Assembly: GCF_042682565.1 (NCBI RefSeq)
Contig: NZ_JBHUIC010000004.1
Direction: 5' to 3' (one strand)
Origin: Pistricoccus aurantiacus
GTDB lineage: Bacteria > Pseudomonadota > Gammaproteobacteria > Pseudomonadales > Halomonadaceae
DNA: 64,000 nt
The notes under the pieces were generated by a model that saw only the letters and a program-made list of their open reading frames with translations, was not told the origin of the DNA and made no database searches. A program made the translations under genes and the position numbers. The stretch's first letter is position 1. The number at the start of each line of letters is the position of its first letter. Shown one piece after another: positions 16,829 to 25,417 of the stretch.

Positions 16829-17359
16829 ATGAGCTACGCCAATATCCCCGCCGGCAAGGATCTGCCAAACGATCTTTACGTCATTATCGAAATCCCCGCC
16901 CATCACTCTCCCATCAAGTATGAAGTCGATAAGGACATGGATGCGCTGGTGGTAGATCGTTTCATGGCCACGCCGATGTTCTATCCGGCCAACTACGGCT
17001 TCATTCCCGACACCCTGGCGGATGACGGCGACCCCATCGACGCGCTGGTAGTGACGCCGGTGCCGGTACAGCCGGGCAGCGTCATTCGTGCCCGCCCCAT
17101 CGGGGTGCTCAACATGAGCGACGAAGCCGGAGAAGATGCCAAGCTGGTGTGCGTGCCCCATCCCAAGCTTTCCGCCCTTTACGACGATATCGAGGAAGTG
17201 ACCGATCTGCCGGAACTGCTGCGTCAGCAGATCGCGCATTTCTTCGAGAATTACAAGGATCTCGAGAAAGGCAAGTGGGTCAAGGTAGAATCCTGGGAAA
17301 ATGCGGACGCGGCGCGCAAGGCCATTGAAAAAGCCGCCGCGGCATATACCAAGGTTTGA
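16829..17359 (+). CDS. ppa: Soluble inorganic pyrophosphatase, family I
   Basis: Cytoplasmic Mg-dependent enzyme that hydrolyses PPi to phosphate and so drives biosynthetic reactions. The product has 176 residues, the same length as E. coli PPase. It contains the substrate-site stretches YVIIEIPAHHSPIKYEVDKD and FYPANYGFIPDTL, and the metal-binding signature DGDPIDALV. The open frame extends 550 codons upstream, but that part is antisense to the kinase-like gene. The ATG at 16829 has an AAGGA site and a good promoter upstream. Its proximity to pfp links the two PPi-consuming activities. Confidence 0.97.
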   Translation: MSYANIPAGKDLPNDLYVIIEIPAHHSPIKYEVDKDMDALVVDRFMATPMFYPANYGFIPDTLADDGDPIDALVVTPVPVQPGSVIRARPIGVLNMSDEAGEDAKLVCVPHPKLSALYDDIEEVTDLPELLRQQIAHFFENYKDLEKGKWVKVESWENADAARKAIEKAAAAYTKV

Positions 17360-17377
17360 ATGACGTCAGATACAACG

Positions 17378-17409
17378 ACAGGGCACCCTCGAGGCGCCCT
17401 GTTTGTTTT
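17378..17409 (+). terminator. Rho-independent terminator after ppa
   Basis: A stem ACAGGGC (17378-17384) with GCCCTGT (17396-17402) encloses the palindrome CCTCGAGG. It is followed by a T-rich tail (TTTGTTTT). It lies 19 bases after the ppa stop, between convergent genes. Confidence 0.85.
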
Positions 17410-17429
17410 GGCTGGAAACGATAGTGTCT

Positions 17430-18725
17430 TTACGGTTCAGCGGTATCAATATCTTGCTGCTCGGCAGCCTCCTCGGGGCTTATTCTGGTCTTGTCGTCGT
17501 TCTTGTCCTTATCATCCGGCGTCTCTGAAGTGGTTTCCTGATCCGTGGACGCCGCAGACCCGGCCTCGGAACCCTTCGCTACGGATGGATCGGAGGATGG
17601 CTTTGAGGCGCCTTCATTTGTTTGGGCCGCCGGTGATGGTGTTTCCGACTGAGCCGGCGGCTGTTTCTTTTCGTTACTCTCGGCGCTTGTCTTGGACTGG
17701 ACGTCCGCGATCCGCTGCGCCAGGGTCTGGGCCAGGTCGCGGGCCTTCAAGGTATAGTTGGCCATCATCAGCGAATGATTGGCAAAAATACCAAAGCCGC
17801 TGCCGTTGAGAATCAGCGGGCTCCACAGCCGGCGCTGGGTAAAGTTGAGTTCCGCGATCAGGCGCTTCACGTCGGTCTGGATCCGTGCCTGCTGCATCAG
17901 TTGCGGATAGTCCGCCATCAGCGCCCTCAGTTGCACCAGCATTGCCCAGGTAGCGCCTCGGGTTTCGAAAAAGACGTTGTCGATCCGGTACCAGGGAGTG
18001 TGTTCCGGCAACTCCTGGGGATCGATGTTCAGATCGCGAAGCGCCTCGCGCTCGACGACGCTGGCGGATAGTCGATGGCTGAGCCAATCCAGGCGCTCCG
18101 CCGCCTGATTCAGCCAGCCTGCCGGCAGTTCGTCGCTCGGCGCGAGACGATCACCGCCTTTGTTGGTCATCGACTCGAAATAATAGTCCAGCGCTTCTTG
18201 TGCCTTGGCGAGATGGCGCTCCGTGGAGGGGTAGAACCATTCCTCGTCCCCGGCGCTCAGGCGCTCCACCGCTTCTTCGAGGCTGGCGGCTTCGCCGTCG
18301 GCATTCTGGGCCAGCAGCTCGGTCATGAGGCGAGTCTGACGCAGCACGCCCAGCTCCCAGCTGGGCATGTTGTCGAGCCATAGCCCTGGCGGCATCACGT
18401 CATTGCGCAGATAGCCGCCGGGCTTTTCCAGCAACGTATCGATGGAAGCGATCAATGTCGCCACGCTGACCGCTCCTCGAGCCTTCGGCACGCTGATTGG
18501 CGGCGTCGGATTCTCCACTCCCTCGAAACCCTGCTGCATCGCCGCGGCGCGTTTGACATCGAAGGTGTCCGGCGTGCGGCTCCACCAGATACCTAGCGCC
18601 AGGGTCACCAATAGATAAATCACTGCCAGGGTGACGATAGGCTTCCATATCCAGCCGTAATCCGGGCGTTCGAGCACTTGCGTGTTGCGCTTGGAGTGGC
18701 GAGAGGCCTTGTAGGATGAGGGCAT
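17430..18725 (-). CDS. DUF2333 family membrane-anchored protein
   Basis: Function not established. The 431-residue product has a basic N-terminus and one membrane helix (about 29-50). A large, presumably periplasmic domain typical of DUF2333 follows, with stretches such as PGGYLRNDVMPPGLWLDNMP and RLWSPLILNGSGFGIFANHS. The last 95 residues or so are low-complexity and strongly acidic (Ser, Glu, Asp, Pro), probably disordered and in keeping with a halophile. The frame is open to 18797, but the ATG at 18725 has an AAGGAAG site at proper spacing. It is divergent from dsbD and converges on ppa. Confidence 0.85.
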   Translation of the reverse strand: MPSSYKASRHSKRNTQVLERPDYGWIWKPIVTLAVIYLLVTLALGIWWSRTPDTFDVKRAAAMQQGFEGVENPTPPISVPKARGAVSVATLIASIDTLLEKPGGYLRNDVMPPGLWLDNMPSWELGVLRQTRLMTELLAQNADGEAASLEEAVERLSAGDEEWFYPSTERHLAKAQEALDYYFESMTNKGGDRLAPSDELPAGWLNQAAERLDWLSHRLSASVVEREALRDLNIDPQELPEHTPWYRIDNVFFETRGATWAMLVQLRALMADYPQLMQQARIQTDVKRLIAELNFTQRRLWSPLILNGSGFGIFANHSLMMANYTLKARDLAQTLAQRIADVQSKTSAESNEKKQPPAQSETPSPAAQTNEGASKPSSDPSVAKGSEAGSAASTDQETTSETPDDKDKNDDKTRISPEEAAEQQDIDTAEP

Positions 18726-18956
18726 ATGACGACTTCCTTGACTCGGGACGAAGGAAAGGTCGCGCCGGATGAAACCCCGACGCCGCTTGGTTATCATAAC
18801 GTCATCCTAGCATGTGGATTGGCTGATAAACCTTCAACGATCGGTAACTTTATTCGCCTATCGGCGTCTGACTTATTTCGTTCCACCTGCTGCTCGTTTG
18901 CGAGCGTCGATGCTCGACAAAGCATTTCACTTCGCGTTTTCAGGATGCCGTCAGCA

Positions 18957-20876
18957 ATGTTGCGTCTACCCCGTTTTCTCCTGGCCATGCTTTTCCTGTG
19001 GCTGGCTTCCATCACCACGCTTCAGGCGCAATGGTTCTCCAGCGACACTCAAAATGACTTTCTGCCGGTCAATGAAGCCTTTCAAGCGACGGCCTGGCTG
19101 GATGACGACAACCTGATGATCGGCATGCAAAATGCCGAGGATTATTATCTGTATCGCCATCGGTTTCGCGTAGAAAGCCAGGCTCAGGAAGTGGGCCTTG
19201 GGGAGCCGAATCTCCCGGAAGGCGAGTTCAAGAGCGATGAATTCCTCGGCGATGTCCACGTCTTCTATGACCGGGTGGTTTTCTCGGTTCCCGTTCAAGG
19301 CCAAGCCGTCGACGAGCTGCCCATCGAGCTGACCTTTCAGGGCTGCGCGGACGCGGGACTTTGCTATCCGCCGGAAACCCTGTCGCTGACCGCGCTGCCG
19401 GGTTCTCCGCCGGAAGGGTTCGCCGACCTGGACGCCGCCAATACCGTGCTTGCCACTACCACCGCCGACGATGCCGGCGCCGTGGAATCGGATGTTTCCT
19501 CCAATACCGACTTCTCGATGGCCCCGACAAGCCTGCAAAGCGAGGACGGGCACTTTCAATCGCTGTTGAACGATGCTTCACCGCTGCTGGTGCTGGGTCT
19601 GTTTCTGCTGGCAGGGCTGGGGTTGACCTTCACGCCCTGCGTGCTGCCGATGATTCCTATCCTGTCATCGATCATCGTCGGGCAGAATCCGAGCCGTCCC
19701 CGGGCGTTCGTGCTTTCTTCGAGCTACGTCGCCGGCATGGCGGTGACCTATGCGCTGGTAGGCGTTCTCATGGGGCTGTTCGGCGCCGGGCTCAATCTTC
19801 AGGCACGGCTGCAGTCCGCTCCGGTGCTGATCCTGTTCAGCCTGCTTTTCGTACTGTTCGCCCTGGCCATGTTCGGCGTTTTCAACCTGCGCCTGTCATC
19901 CGGCCTGTCCAGTCGCATCGACATCTGGCAGAGCAAGGCGCAGCGCAGCGGCCCCGTGGGCCTGGCTCTGGCCGGAGCGCTTTCGGTACTGGTGGTATCG
20001 CCCTGCGTGTCCGCGCCCCTGGCCGGCGCCCTGGTATTCATTTCATCCACCGGCGATGCGCTGATGGGCGGCTTGGCCCTGCTGGCGCTGGCCTTGGGCA
20101 TGGGTATTCCGCTGCTGCTGGTAGGCACCTTCGGCACCACCCTGATGCCGCGTACCGGACAATGGATGGAGGGTGTCAAGATCGCCTTCGGCGTGCTGCT
20201 GCTGGGAGTGGCCATCTGGCTGATCGAGCGCTTGCTGCCGGCGCAGCTCGCTCTGATACTCTGGGCCGGCCTGGCGGTCGGCGCTGGCCTGTCCCTTGGC
20301 GCCCTGCAATTCAATACCGCCCAGGGCTGGCCTCGGGTGCGCCAGGGGGGCGGCATCCTGCTTCTCGTGTGGGGGATCGTGCTGGTGATCGGTGCCGCCC
20401 GAGGCGCTCACGACCCGCTGCGTCCGCTCGCGGTCACCACGTCGCAAGCCCCGAACGCTAGTGCCGCCACCGATTCGGCCAGCCTGGCCTTCACTACGGT
20501 CACCCGGGCAGAGCAGTTGAACGTGGAGCTGGAACAGGCCGCCTCTCAGGGCCAGCCGGTTTTCGTCGACGTCAGCGCCGACTGGTGCATTTCCTGCAAG
20601 GTAATGGAAAATCAGGTCTTTCCCGCCCCCCAGGTGGCGCAGGCTCTCGCCGAATTCCGGCGTATTCGCCTTGATGTCACCGAGACCAACGCGGATAGCC
20701 GGGCTCTGCTTGAGCGCTTCGGTCTGTTCGGCCCGCCTAGCCTGCTGTTTTTCGACGGCGGTGATGAAATTCGCGCCGCGCGGATTCAAGGCGAAATCAG
20801 GCGCGATCCTCTCGCCCGCCATCTGCGCGAGCTGCTCGACTGGCTGGAAAGCGGGAAACCTCCGCGCACAACTTGA
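18957..20876 (+). CDS. dsbD: Thiol:disulfide interchange protein DsbD
   Basis: Carries electrons from cytoplasmic thioredoxin across the inner membrane to DsbC and cytochrome-c maturation proteins. The 639-residue protein has a signal peptide (1-24). The periplasmic N-domain follows with the redox pair in GCADAGLCYPPETL. Then come eight membrane helices with the two core cysteines in FTPCVLPMIPIL and SPCVSAPLAGALVF, and a C-terminal thioredoxin domain with DWCISCKVMENQVF. The ATG at 18957 places the signal peptide correctly and has CAGGA eleven bases upstream; the ATG at 18945 is the alternative. The open frame upstream of it (18726-18956) looks like leader DNA. The product is longer than E. 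coli DsbD (565 residues) because of linker regions. Confidence 0.95.
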   Translation: MLRLPRFLLAMLFLWLASITTLQAQWFSSDTQNDFLPVNEAFQATAWLDDDNLMIGMQNAEDYYLYRHRFRVESQAQEVGLGEPNLPEGEFKSDEFLGDVHVFYDRVVFSVPVQGQAVDELPIELTFQGCADAGLCYPPETLSLTALPGSPPEGFADLDAANTVLATTTADDAGAVESDVSSNTDFSMAPTSLQSEDGHFQSLLNDASPLLVLGLFLLAGLGLTFTPCVLPMIPILSSIIVGQNPSRPRAFVLSSSYVAGMAVTYALVGVLMGLFGAGLNLQARLQSAPVLILFSLLFVLFALAMFGVFNLRLSSGLSSRIDIWQSKAQRSGPVGLALAGALSVLVVSPCVSAPLAGALVFISSTGDALMGGLALLALALGMGIPLLLVGTFGTTLMPRTGQWMEGVKIAFGVLLLGVAIWLIERLLPAQLALILWAGLAVGAGLSLGALQFNTAQGWPRVRQGGGILLLVWGIVLVIGAARGAHDPLRPLAVTTSQAPNASAATDSASLAFTTVTRAEQLNVELEQAASQGQPVFVDVSADWCISCKVMENQVFPAPQVAQALAEFRRIRLDVTETNADSRALLERFGLFGPPSLLFFDGGDEIRAARIQGEIRRDPLARHLRELLDWLESGKPPRTT

Positions 20877-21092
20877 AACAGAACAGTGTTTTCCCGTCGA
20901 GATCGCAGAAATCTGGACAGGATCGGCGTTTTTCGGCAAACTCCGCTCTCAACGCGATAAGGGCGATTAGAGACGCCATCCTGCGGGATTGTGTCGTGAA
21001 CTGAACGAACATCGACTAGATTGACATCACCCGCATACCATCTGACACGCCCCTTCTCTCTCATTCATCATTCAACCGATCGGAACAAACGC

Positions 21093-21572
21093 ATGGATAT
21101 TCGCAAGGTCAAGAAGCTGATCGAGCTACTGGAAGAGTCCAACATCAGCGAAATCGAAATCCAGGAAGGGGAAGAATCGGTTCGCATCAGCCGTCATCCG
21201 AATGGCGCCTCCTACCCCCAGGCTCCCGCTCATTACTCCTACCCGCAGCATCCGGCAGCGCCTTTCGCCTCTCAGGAAACCTCCGCGCCAGCATCCTCCT
21301 CTTCCTCTGCCCCGGATACGGCGCCGGAACTGCCTAGCGGACATGCGGTTACCTCACCGATGGTAGGCACCTTCTACCGTGCGCCGACCCCCGGCGCCAA
21401 AGCTTTCGTGGAAGTGGGCCAGCGGGTCAGAAAGGGCGAAGCGATATGTATCGTCGAAGCCATGAAGATGATGAATCAGATCGAGGCGGACCAGGACGGC
21501 GTGGTGGAAGCTATTCTGGTCGAGGACGGTGAACCGGTGGAATACGACCAGCCGATGCTCATCCTTTCCTGA
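21093..21572 (+). CDS. accB: Biotin carboxyl carrier protein of acetyl-CoA carboxylase
   Basis: Carries biotin between AccC and the AccAD transferase in the first step of fatty acid synthesis. The 159-residue protein has the N-terminal oligomerisation segment (MDIRKVKKLIELLEESNI) and a Pro/Ala/Ser-rich linker (about 37-82). The biotinyl domain has K125 in the motif EAMKMMNQIEAD. The ATG at 21093 was chosen over an earlier in-frame ATG because the protein then begins as in other BCCPs. Upstream lies a 216-base gap after dsbD, where related bacteria usually have aroQ; no aroQ is present. Confidence 0.96.
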   Translation: MDIRKVKKLIELLEESNISEIEIQEGEESVRISRHPNGASYPQAPAHYSYPQHPAAPFASQETSAPASSSSSAPDTAPELPSGHAVTSPMVGTFYRAPTPGAKAFVEVGQRVRKGEAICIVEAMKMMNQIEADQDGVVEAILVEDGEPVEYDQPMLILS

Positions 21573-21604
21573 AAGGCGAACTTCCCCTAAAAGGCGCAAC
21601 GATA

Positions 21605-22948
21605 ATGTTGGACAAGGTACTTATCGCCAACCGCGGCGAGATCGCCCTGCGAATCCTGCGGGCGTGCAAGGAACTGGGCATCAAGACCGTAGCGGTGCAT
21701 TCCAAGGCGGATCGCGAACTGATGCACGTGCGGCTTGCGGATGAAGCCGTGTGTATCGGCCCGGCTTCTTCGGCGCAGTCCTACCTGAATATCCCCGCGT
21801 TGATCAGTGCCGCGGAAGTCACCGATGCCAGTGCCATTCATCCGGGCTACGGCTTCCTGGCGGAAAATGCCAACTTCGCCGAGCAGGTGGAGCGCTCAGG
21901 CTTCGTCTTCATCGGCCCGCGAGCGGACACCATTCGTTTGATGGGGGACAAGGTCAGCGCCATCGAATCCATGAAGGAGGCCGGCGTGCCTACGGTGCCG
22001 GGCTCCGACGGCCCGCTGCCGGAGGACGATGACCAACAGGTAATCGCCACCGCCCGACGCATCGGCTATCCGGTGATCATCAAGGCCGCCGCCGGCGGCG
22101 GGGGTCGCGGCATGCGGGTAGTGCACGATGAAAGCCAACTGCTGTCGGCGCTGGGCATCACTCGCGCCGAAGCCACTTCTGCTTTTGGCGATGGCACCCT
22201 GTACATGGAGAAATTTCTCCAGGAACCGCGCCACGTCGAGATCCAGGTGCTGGCGGACGGTCAGGGCAATGCCATCCATCTTTTCGATCGGGACTGCTCC
22301 CTGCAGCGTCGCCATCAGAAGGTGATAGAAGAAGCCCCGGCGCCGCAGCTTGATCCGGAAGCGCGGGCCCAGGTACTCAAGGCTTGTACGGATGCCTGCC
22401 TCAAGATCAACTATCGAGGCGCCGGCACCTTCGAGTTCCTGTACGAGAGAGGCCAGTTCTTCTTCATCGAGATGAATACTCGGGTTCAGGTCGAGCACCC
22501 GGTCACGGAAATGGTCACCGGGGTGGATATCGTCAAGGAACAGCTGCGCATGGCCTCGGGCCTGCCCCTGTCGATTCGTCAGGAGGACGTGACCCTCAAT
22601 GGTCATGCCTTCGAATGTCGCATCAACGCGGAAGATCCGCGCACCTTCATGCCCTCGCCGGGCAGGATCACGCTGTATCATCCGCCGGGGGGCCTCGGGG
22701 TACGAATGGATTCTCACCTGTATACCGGCTATACGGTTCCTCCGCATTACGACTCCCTGATCGGCAAGCTGATCACCTGGGGAGAGGACCGGGACATCGC
22801 CCTGATGCGCATGCGCAACGCCCTGGAAGAGCTGCTGGTGGAAGGCATCAAGACCAACATCGATTTGCACAAGGCCCTGGTACGAGACAGCGACTTCCAG
22901 CAGGGCGGCGTCAATATCCACTATCTCGAGCATAAACTCGGTATTTGA
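21605..22948 (+). CDS. accC: Biotin carboxylase subunit of acetyl-CoA carboxylase
   Basis: ATP-grasp enzyme that carboxylates the biotin on AccB using bicarbonate. The 447 residues match the E. coli length. Motifs include the N-terminal KVLIANRGEIALRILRACKE, the glycine-rich ATP loop KAAAGGGGRGMRVV, and the catalytic region FFIEMNTRVQVEHPVTEMVTG. The gene starts 32 bases after accB and is surely cotranscribed with it; prmA follows after nine bases. Confidence 0.97.
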   Translation: MLDKVLIANRGEIALRILRACKELGIKTVAVHSKADRELMHVRLADEAVCIGPASSAQSYLNIPALISAAEVTDASAIHPGYGFLAENANFAEQVERSGFVFIGPRADTIRLMGDKVSAIESMKEAGVPTVPGSDGPLPEDDDQQVIATARRIGYPVIIKAAAGGGGRGMRVVHDESQLLSALGITRAEATSAFGDGTLYMEKFLQEPRHVEIQVLADGQGNAIHLFDRDCSLQRRHQKVIEEAPAPQLDPEARAQVLKACTDACLKINYRGAGTFEFLYERGQFFFIEMNTRVQVEHPVTEMVTGVDIVKEQLRMASGLPLSIRQEDVTLNGHAFECRINAEDPRTFMPSPGRITLYHPPGGLGVRMDSHLYTGYTVPPHYDSLIGKLITWGEDRDIALMRMRNALEELLVEGIKTNIDLHKALVRDSDFQQGGVNIHYLEHKLGI

Positions 22949-22957
22949 GAGCGCTTC

Positions 22958-23890
22958 ATGCCCTGGCTACAGCTCAAGGTACATCTGGCGCCTTCTCAGG
23001 CAGAGCTTCTCGAGGAGCTGCTGCTGGAGGAAGGCGCCTGCGCCATCACGCTTCAGGACGGCGAGGATGAACCGGTCTTCGAACCGGCCCTCGGCACCAC
23101 GCCGCTATGGAACGATACGGTGCTGACCGGCCTCTACGACGACCAGGAAGGCATCGAGGCCATGCTGGAGCGGGTTCGTCAGGGCTGGGCGATACACTGC
23201 CCGGCGGAGCCCTGCCCGACCATCGAGTTCGAGCTATTGGCGGATCGGGACTGGGAGCGGGAATGGATGGACGGCTTCACGCCGATACGCATGGGCGAGC
23301 GGCTGTGGATCGTGCCCAGCTGGCATGACGCTCCGGAGCCTGACGCGGTCAATCTGCTGCTCGATCCGGGGCTTGCCTTCGGCACAGGCACTCATCCCAC
23401 CACCGCCCTGTGCCTCGAGCGTCTCGACGCCCTTGCCTTGGAAGGCAAGCTGGATGGACAAGTCATTCTCGACGTCGGCTGCGGCTCCGGCATCCTGGCC
23501 ATCGCCGCCCTCAAGCTGGGAGCGGCCCGGGCCATCGGTACGGATATCGACCCCCAGGCGCTGCAGGCCAGCCGGGAAAATGCCCGGCGCAACCAGATCG
23601 AGACATCTCGTTTCACGCTTTATTATCCGGAACAGCTAGCCCCGGGCACCGATCGATCCAGCGCTTACCCCATTGTTGTCGCCAATATCCTGGCGGGGCC
23701 GCTGATCGAGATGGCGCCGACCATCGCCAGCCATGTCGCCCCGGGCGGCTTATTGTCGCTCTCGGGAATCCTCTCCCATCAGGCGGAAGAGGTTCGCCAA
23801 GCCTACCAGAACGCGGGGTTTGTCCTCGACGAGCCGGTGGATCGGGAAGGCTGGGTGCGGCTCGACGGTCGGAAAGTCGGAGTTTCCTGA
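22958..23890 (+). CDS. prmA: Ribosomal protein L11 methyltransferase
   Basis: Trimethylates the N-terminus and lysines of ribosomal protein L11 with S-adenosylmethionine. The 310-residue product has the small substrate-recognition N-domain (MPWLQLKVHLAPSQAELLEE). The methyltransferase domain contains LDPGLAFGTGTHPTT, the SAM loop ILDVGCGSGILAIAALKLGA and the NILAGPLIEMAP motif. It lies between accC and dusB, the usual order in Pseudomonas-like genomes. Confidence 0.96.
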   Translation: MPWLQLKVHLAPSQAELLEELLLEEGACAITLQDGEDEPVFEPALGTTPLWNDTVLTGLYDDQEGIEAMLERVRQGWAIHCPAEPCPTIEFELLADRDWEREWMDGFTPIRMGERLWIVPSWHDAPEPDAVNLLLDPGLAFGTGTHPTTALCLERLDALALEGKLDGQVILDVGCGSGILAIAALKLGAARAIGTDIDPQALQASRENARRNQIETSRFTLYYPEQLAPGTDRSSAYPIVVANILAGPLIEMAPTIASHVAPGGLLSLSGILSHQAEEVRQAYQNAGFVLDEPVDREGWVRLDGRKVGVS

Positions 23891-23909
23891 AGCCCGCGGG
23901 GCAAGTATC

Positions 23910-25013
23910 ATGGCTCCGCTCAAGCCACCAACTTCCGTTATCGCCATGCTCGCGAACCCCTCGCAAGCGCTGCCTGCCATCGGCAAGCATCGCTTGGCCA
24001 ATCGTTTGATCCTGGCGCCCATGGCCGGCGTCACCGACCGCCCGTTCCGTCAGCTTTGCCGCCGACTGGGCGCGGGCCTGGTGGTATCGGAAATGGTCAC
24101 CAGCGATCCGAGCCTGTGGCATACCCGCAAATCCCGGCTGCGGCTGGACCATCGCGGCGAACCCGGGCCGAGAGCGGTACAGATCGCCGGCGGCGACGCG
24201 GCCATGCTGGCCCAGGCGGCGCGATTCAACGAGGCCCGCGGGGCGGAAATCATCGATATCAACATGGGCTGCCCGGCCAAGAAGGTATGCAACAAGGCCG
24301 CGGGCTCCGCCCTGCTGCGAGACGAGCGGCTGGTCGCGGAAATCCTCGACGCGGTGGTTGGCGCGGTCAAGGTGCCGGTCACCCTGAAGATCCGTACCGG
24401 CTGGTGCGCCGAAAGCAACAACGGTCTGCGTATCGCGCGTATCGCCGAGGAAGCCGGCATTCAGGCCTTGGCGGTGCACGGGCGCACCCGGGAACAGCGC
24501 TACACCGGAGAGGCGGAATACGACACCATTGCCGCGATCAAGTCCGCGTTGAAGATTCCGGTGTTTGCCAACGGAGATATCGATTCTCCCGTAAAAGCCG
24601 CAGCGGTAATGGACTACACTGGCGTGGATGCGCTGATGATCGGTCGTGGCGCCCAGGGCAACCCATGGATATTTCGAGAAATCGACCATTATCTGGTTCA
24701 CGGCGAGTATCTGGCCCCTCCTGCACGAACGGAGCAGTGGCGGGTCATGCGGGGCCACCTTGTGGCCTTGCACGAGTTTTATGGCGAGCATCAAGGCATA
24801 CGTATTGCGCGCAAGCATCTGGGCTGGTATCTCGACCGATCGTGTCTTGGCAGGCTCGACAAGCACGCCCCGAAGCACGCCTTGCGGGCGTGCTTCAACG
24901 CGCTCGAGAGCGCTCGTGACCAGCTCCATTATATCGACGAACTGTTTTGCCGCCGCGCCCCAGGCGATTGCGCCCCGTGTGAGCCGGCAACGGATGGGAT
25001 CAGTGCAGCATGA
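23910..25013 (+). CDS. dusB: tRNA-dihydrouridine synthase B
   Basis: FMN enzyme that reduces uridine 17 of tRNA to dihydrouridine with NADPH. The core LILAPMAGVTDRPFR begins near residue 30. The signature INMGCPAKKVCNKAAGSALL contains the catalytic cysteine, and the FMN-phosphate region reads VDALMIGRGAQGNPWIF. The ATG at 23910 gives 367 residues, longer than E. coli (321), with about 20 extra N-terminal residues and a Cys/Pro-rich tail. The ATG at 23946 would trim the N-terminus; neither has a clear ribosome site. The stop overlaps the fis start by four bases, the classical dusB-fis arrangement. Confidence 0.94.
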   Translation: MAPLKPPTSVIAMLANPSQALPAIGKHRLANRLILAPMAGVTDRPFRQLCRRLGAGLVVSEMVTSDPSLWHTRKSRLRLDHRGEPGPRAVQIAGGDAAMLAQAARFNEARGAEIIDINMGCPAKKVCNKAAGSALLRDERLVAEILDAVVGAVKVPVTLKIRTGWCAESNNGLRIARIAEEAGIQALAVHGRTREQRYTGEAEYDTIAAIKSALKIPVFANGDIDSPVKAAAVMDYTGVDALMIGRGAQGNPWIFREIDHYLVHGEYLAPPARTEQWRVMRGHLVALHEFYGEHQGIRIARKHLGWYLDRSCLGRLDKHAPKHALRACFNALESARDQLHYIDELFCRRAPGDCAPCEPATDGISAA

Positions 25014-25357
25014 CGACCAGGCAAGCAATTACCTCATCCCCTATCGCAGCCGAAACACTGGGAACCGACCCCCTGGACAGGGACGTCTCTTCCTCGCCTT
25101 CCTTGACGAGCCGCGAGCTGCTGGATCAGCAGCGCCCCTTGCGCGAGGCGGTGGATACCGCCATGCGACGCTATTTCACGCACCTGGACGGATCGACCAC
25201 CACGGATCTTTACGCCATGGTGATGGCGGAGGTCGAGGCGCCGCTGCTGGCGGCGGTAATGGAGCATACTCAGGGCAACCAGACTCGCGCCGCGGAAATG
25301 CTCGGTCTGAACCGGGGGACCCTGCGCAAGAAGCTCAAATTCTATGAATTGATATAA
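25010..25357 (+). CDS. fis: DNA-binding protein Fis
   Basis: Nucleoid protein and transcription factor that activates rRNA and tRNA promoters in fast growth. The 115-residue protein ends with the helix-turn-helix QGNQTRAAEMLGLNRGTLRK and LKFYELI, nearly identical to E. coli Fis (98 residues). The first 35 residues are an extra Ser/Thr-rich segment. It is translationally coupled to dusB. Confidence 0.96.
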   Translation: MTTRQAITSSPIAAETLGTDPLDRDVSSSPSLTSRELLDQQRPLREAVDTAMRRYFTHLDGSTTTDLYAMVMAEVEAPLLAAVMEHTQGNQTRAAEMLGLNRGTLRKKLKFYELI

Positions 25358-25417
25358 CGCGCTGGCAAAGAACCATCGAGGCTTTTCAGTGCTTTACCTA
25401 CCCGCCAAGAGTTGACC

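Noticed and set aside
18726..18956. N-terminal extension of the dsbD frame
   Set aside because: The signal peptide starts at 18957; the upstream residues have no family likeness and would bury it.
21021..21092. Possible TTGACA promoter box and earlier in-frame ATG before accB
   Set aside because: No -10 box at proper spacing could be found, and the later ATG fits the BCCP family start.
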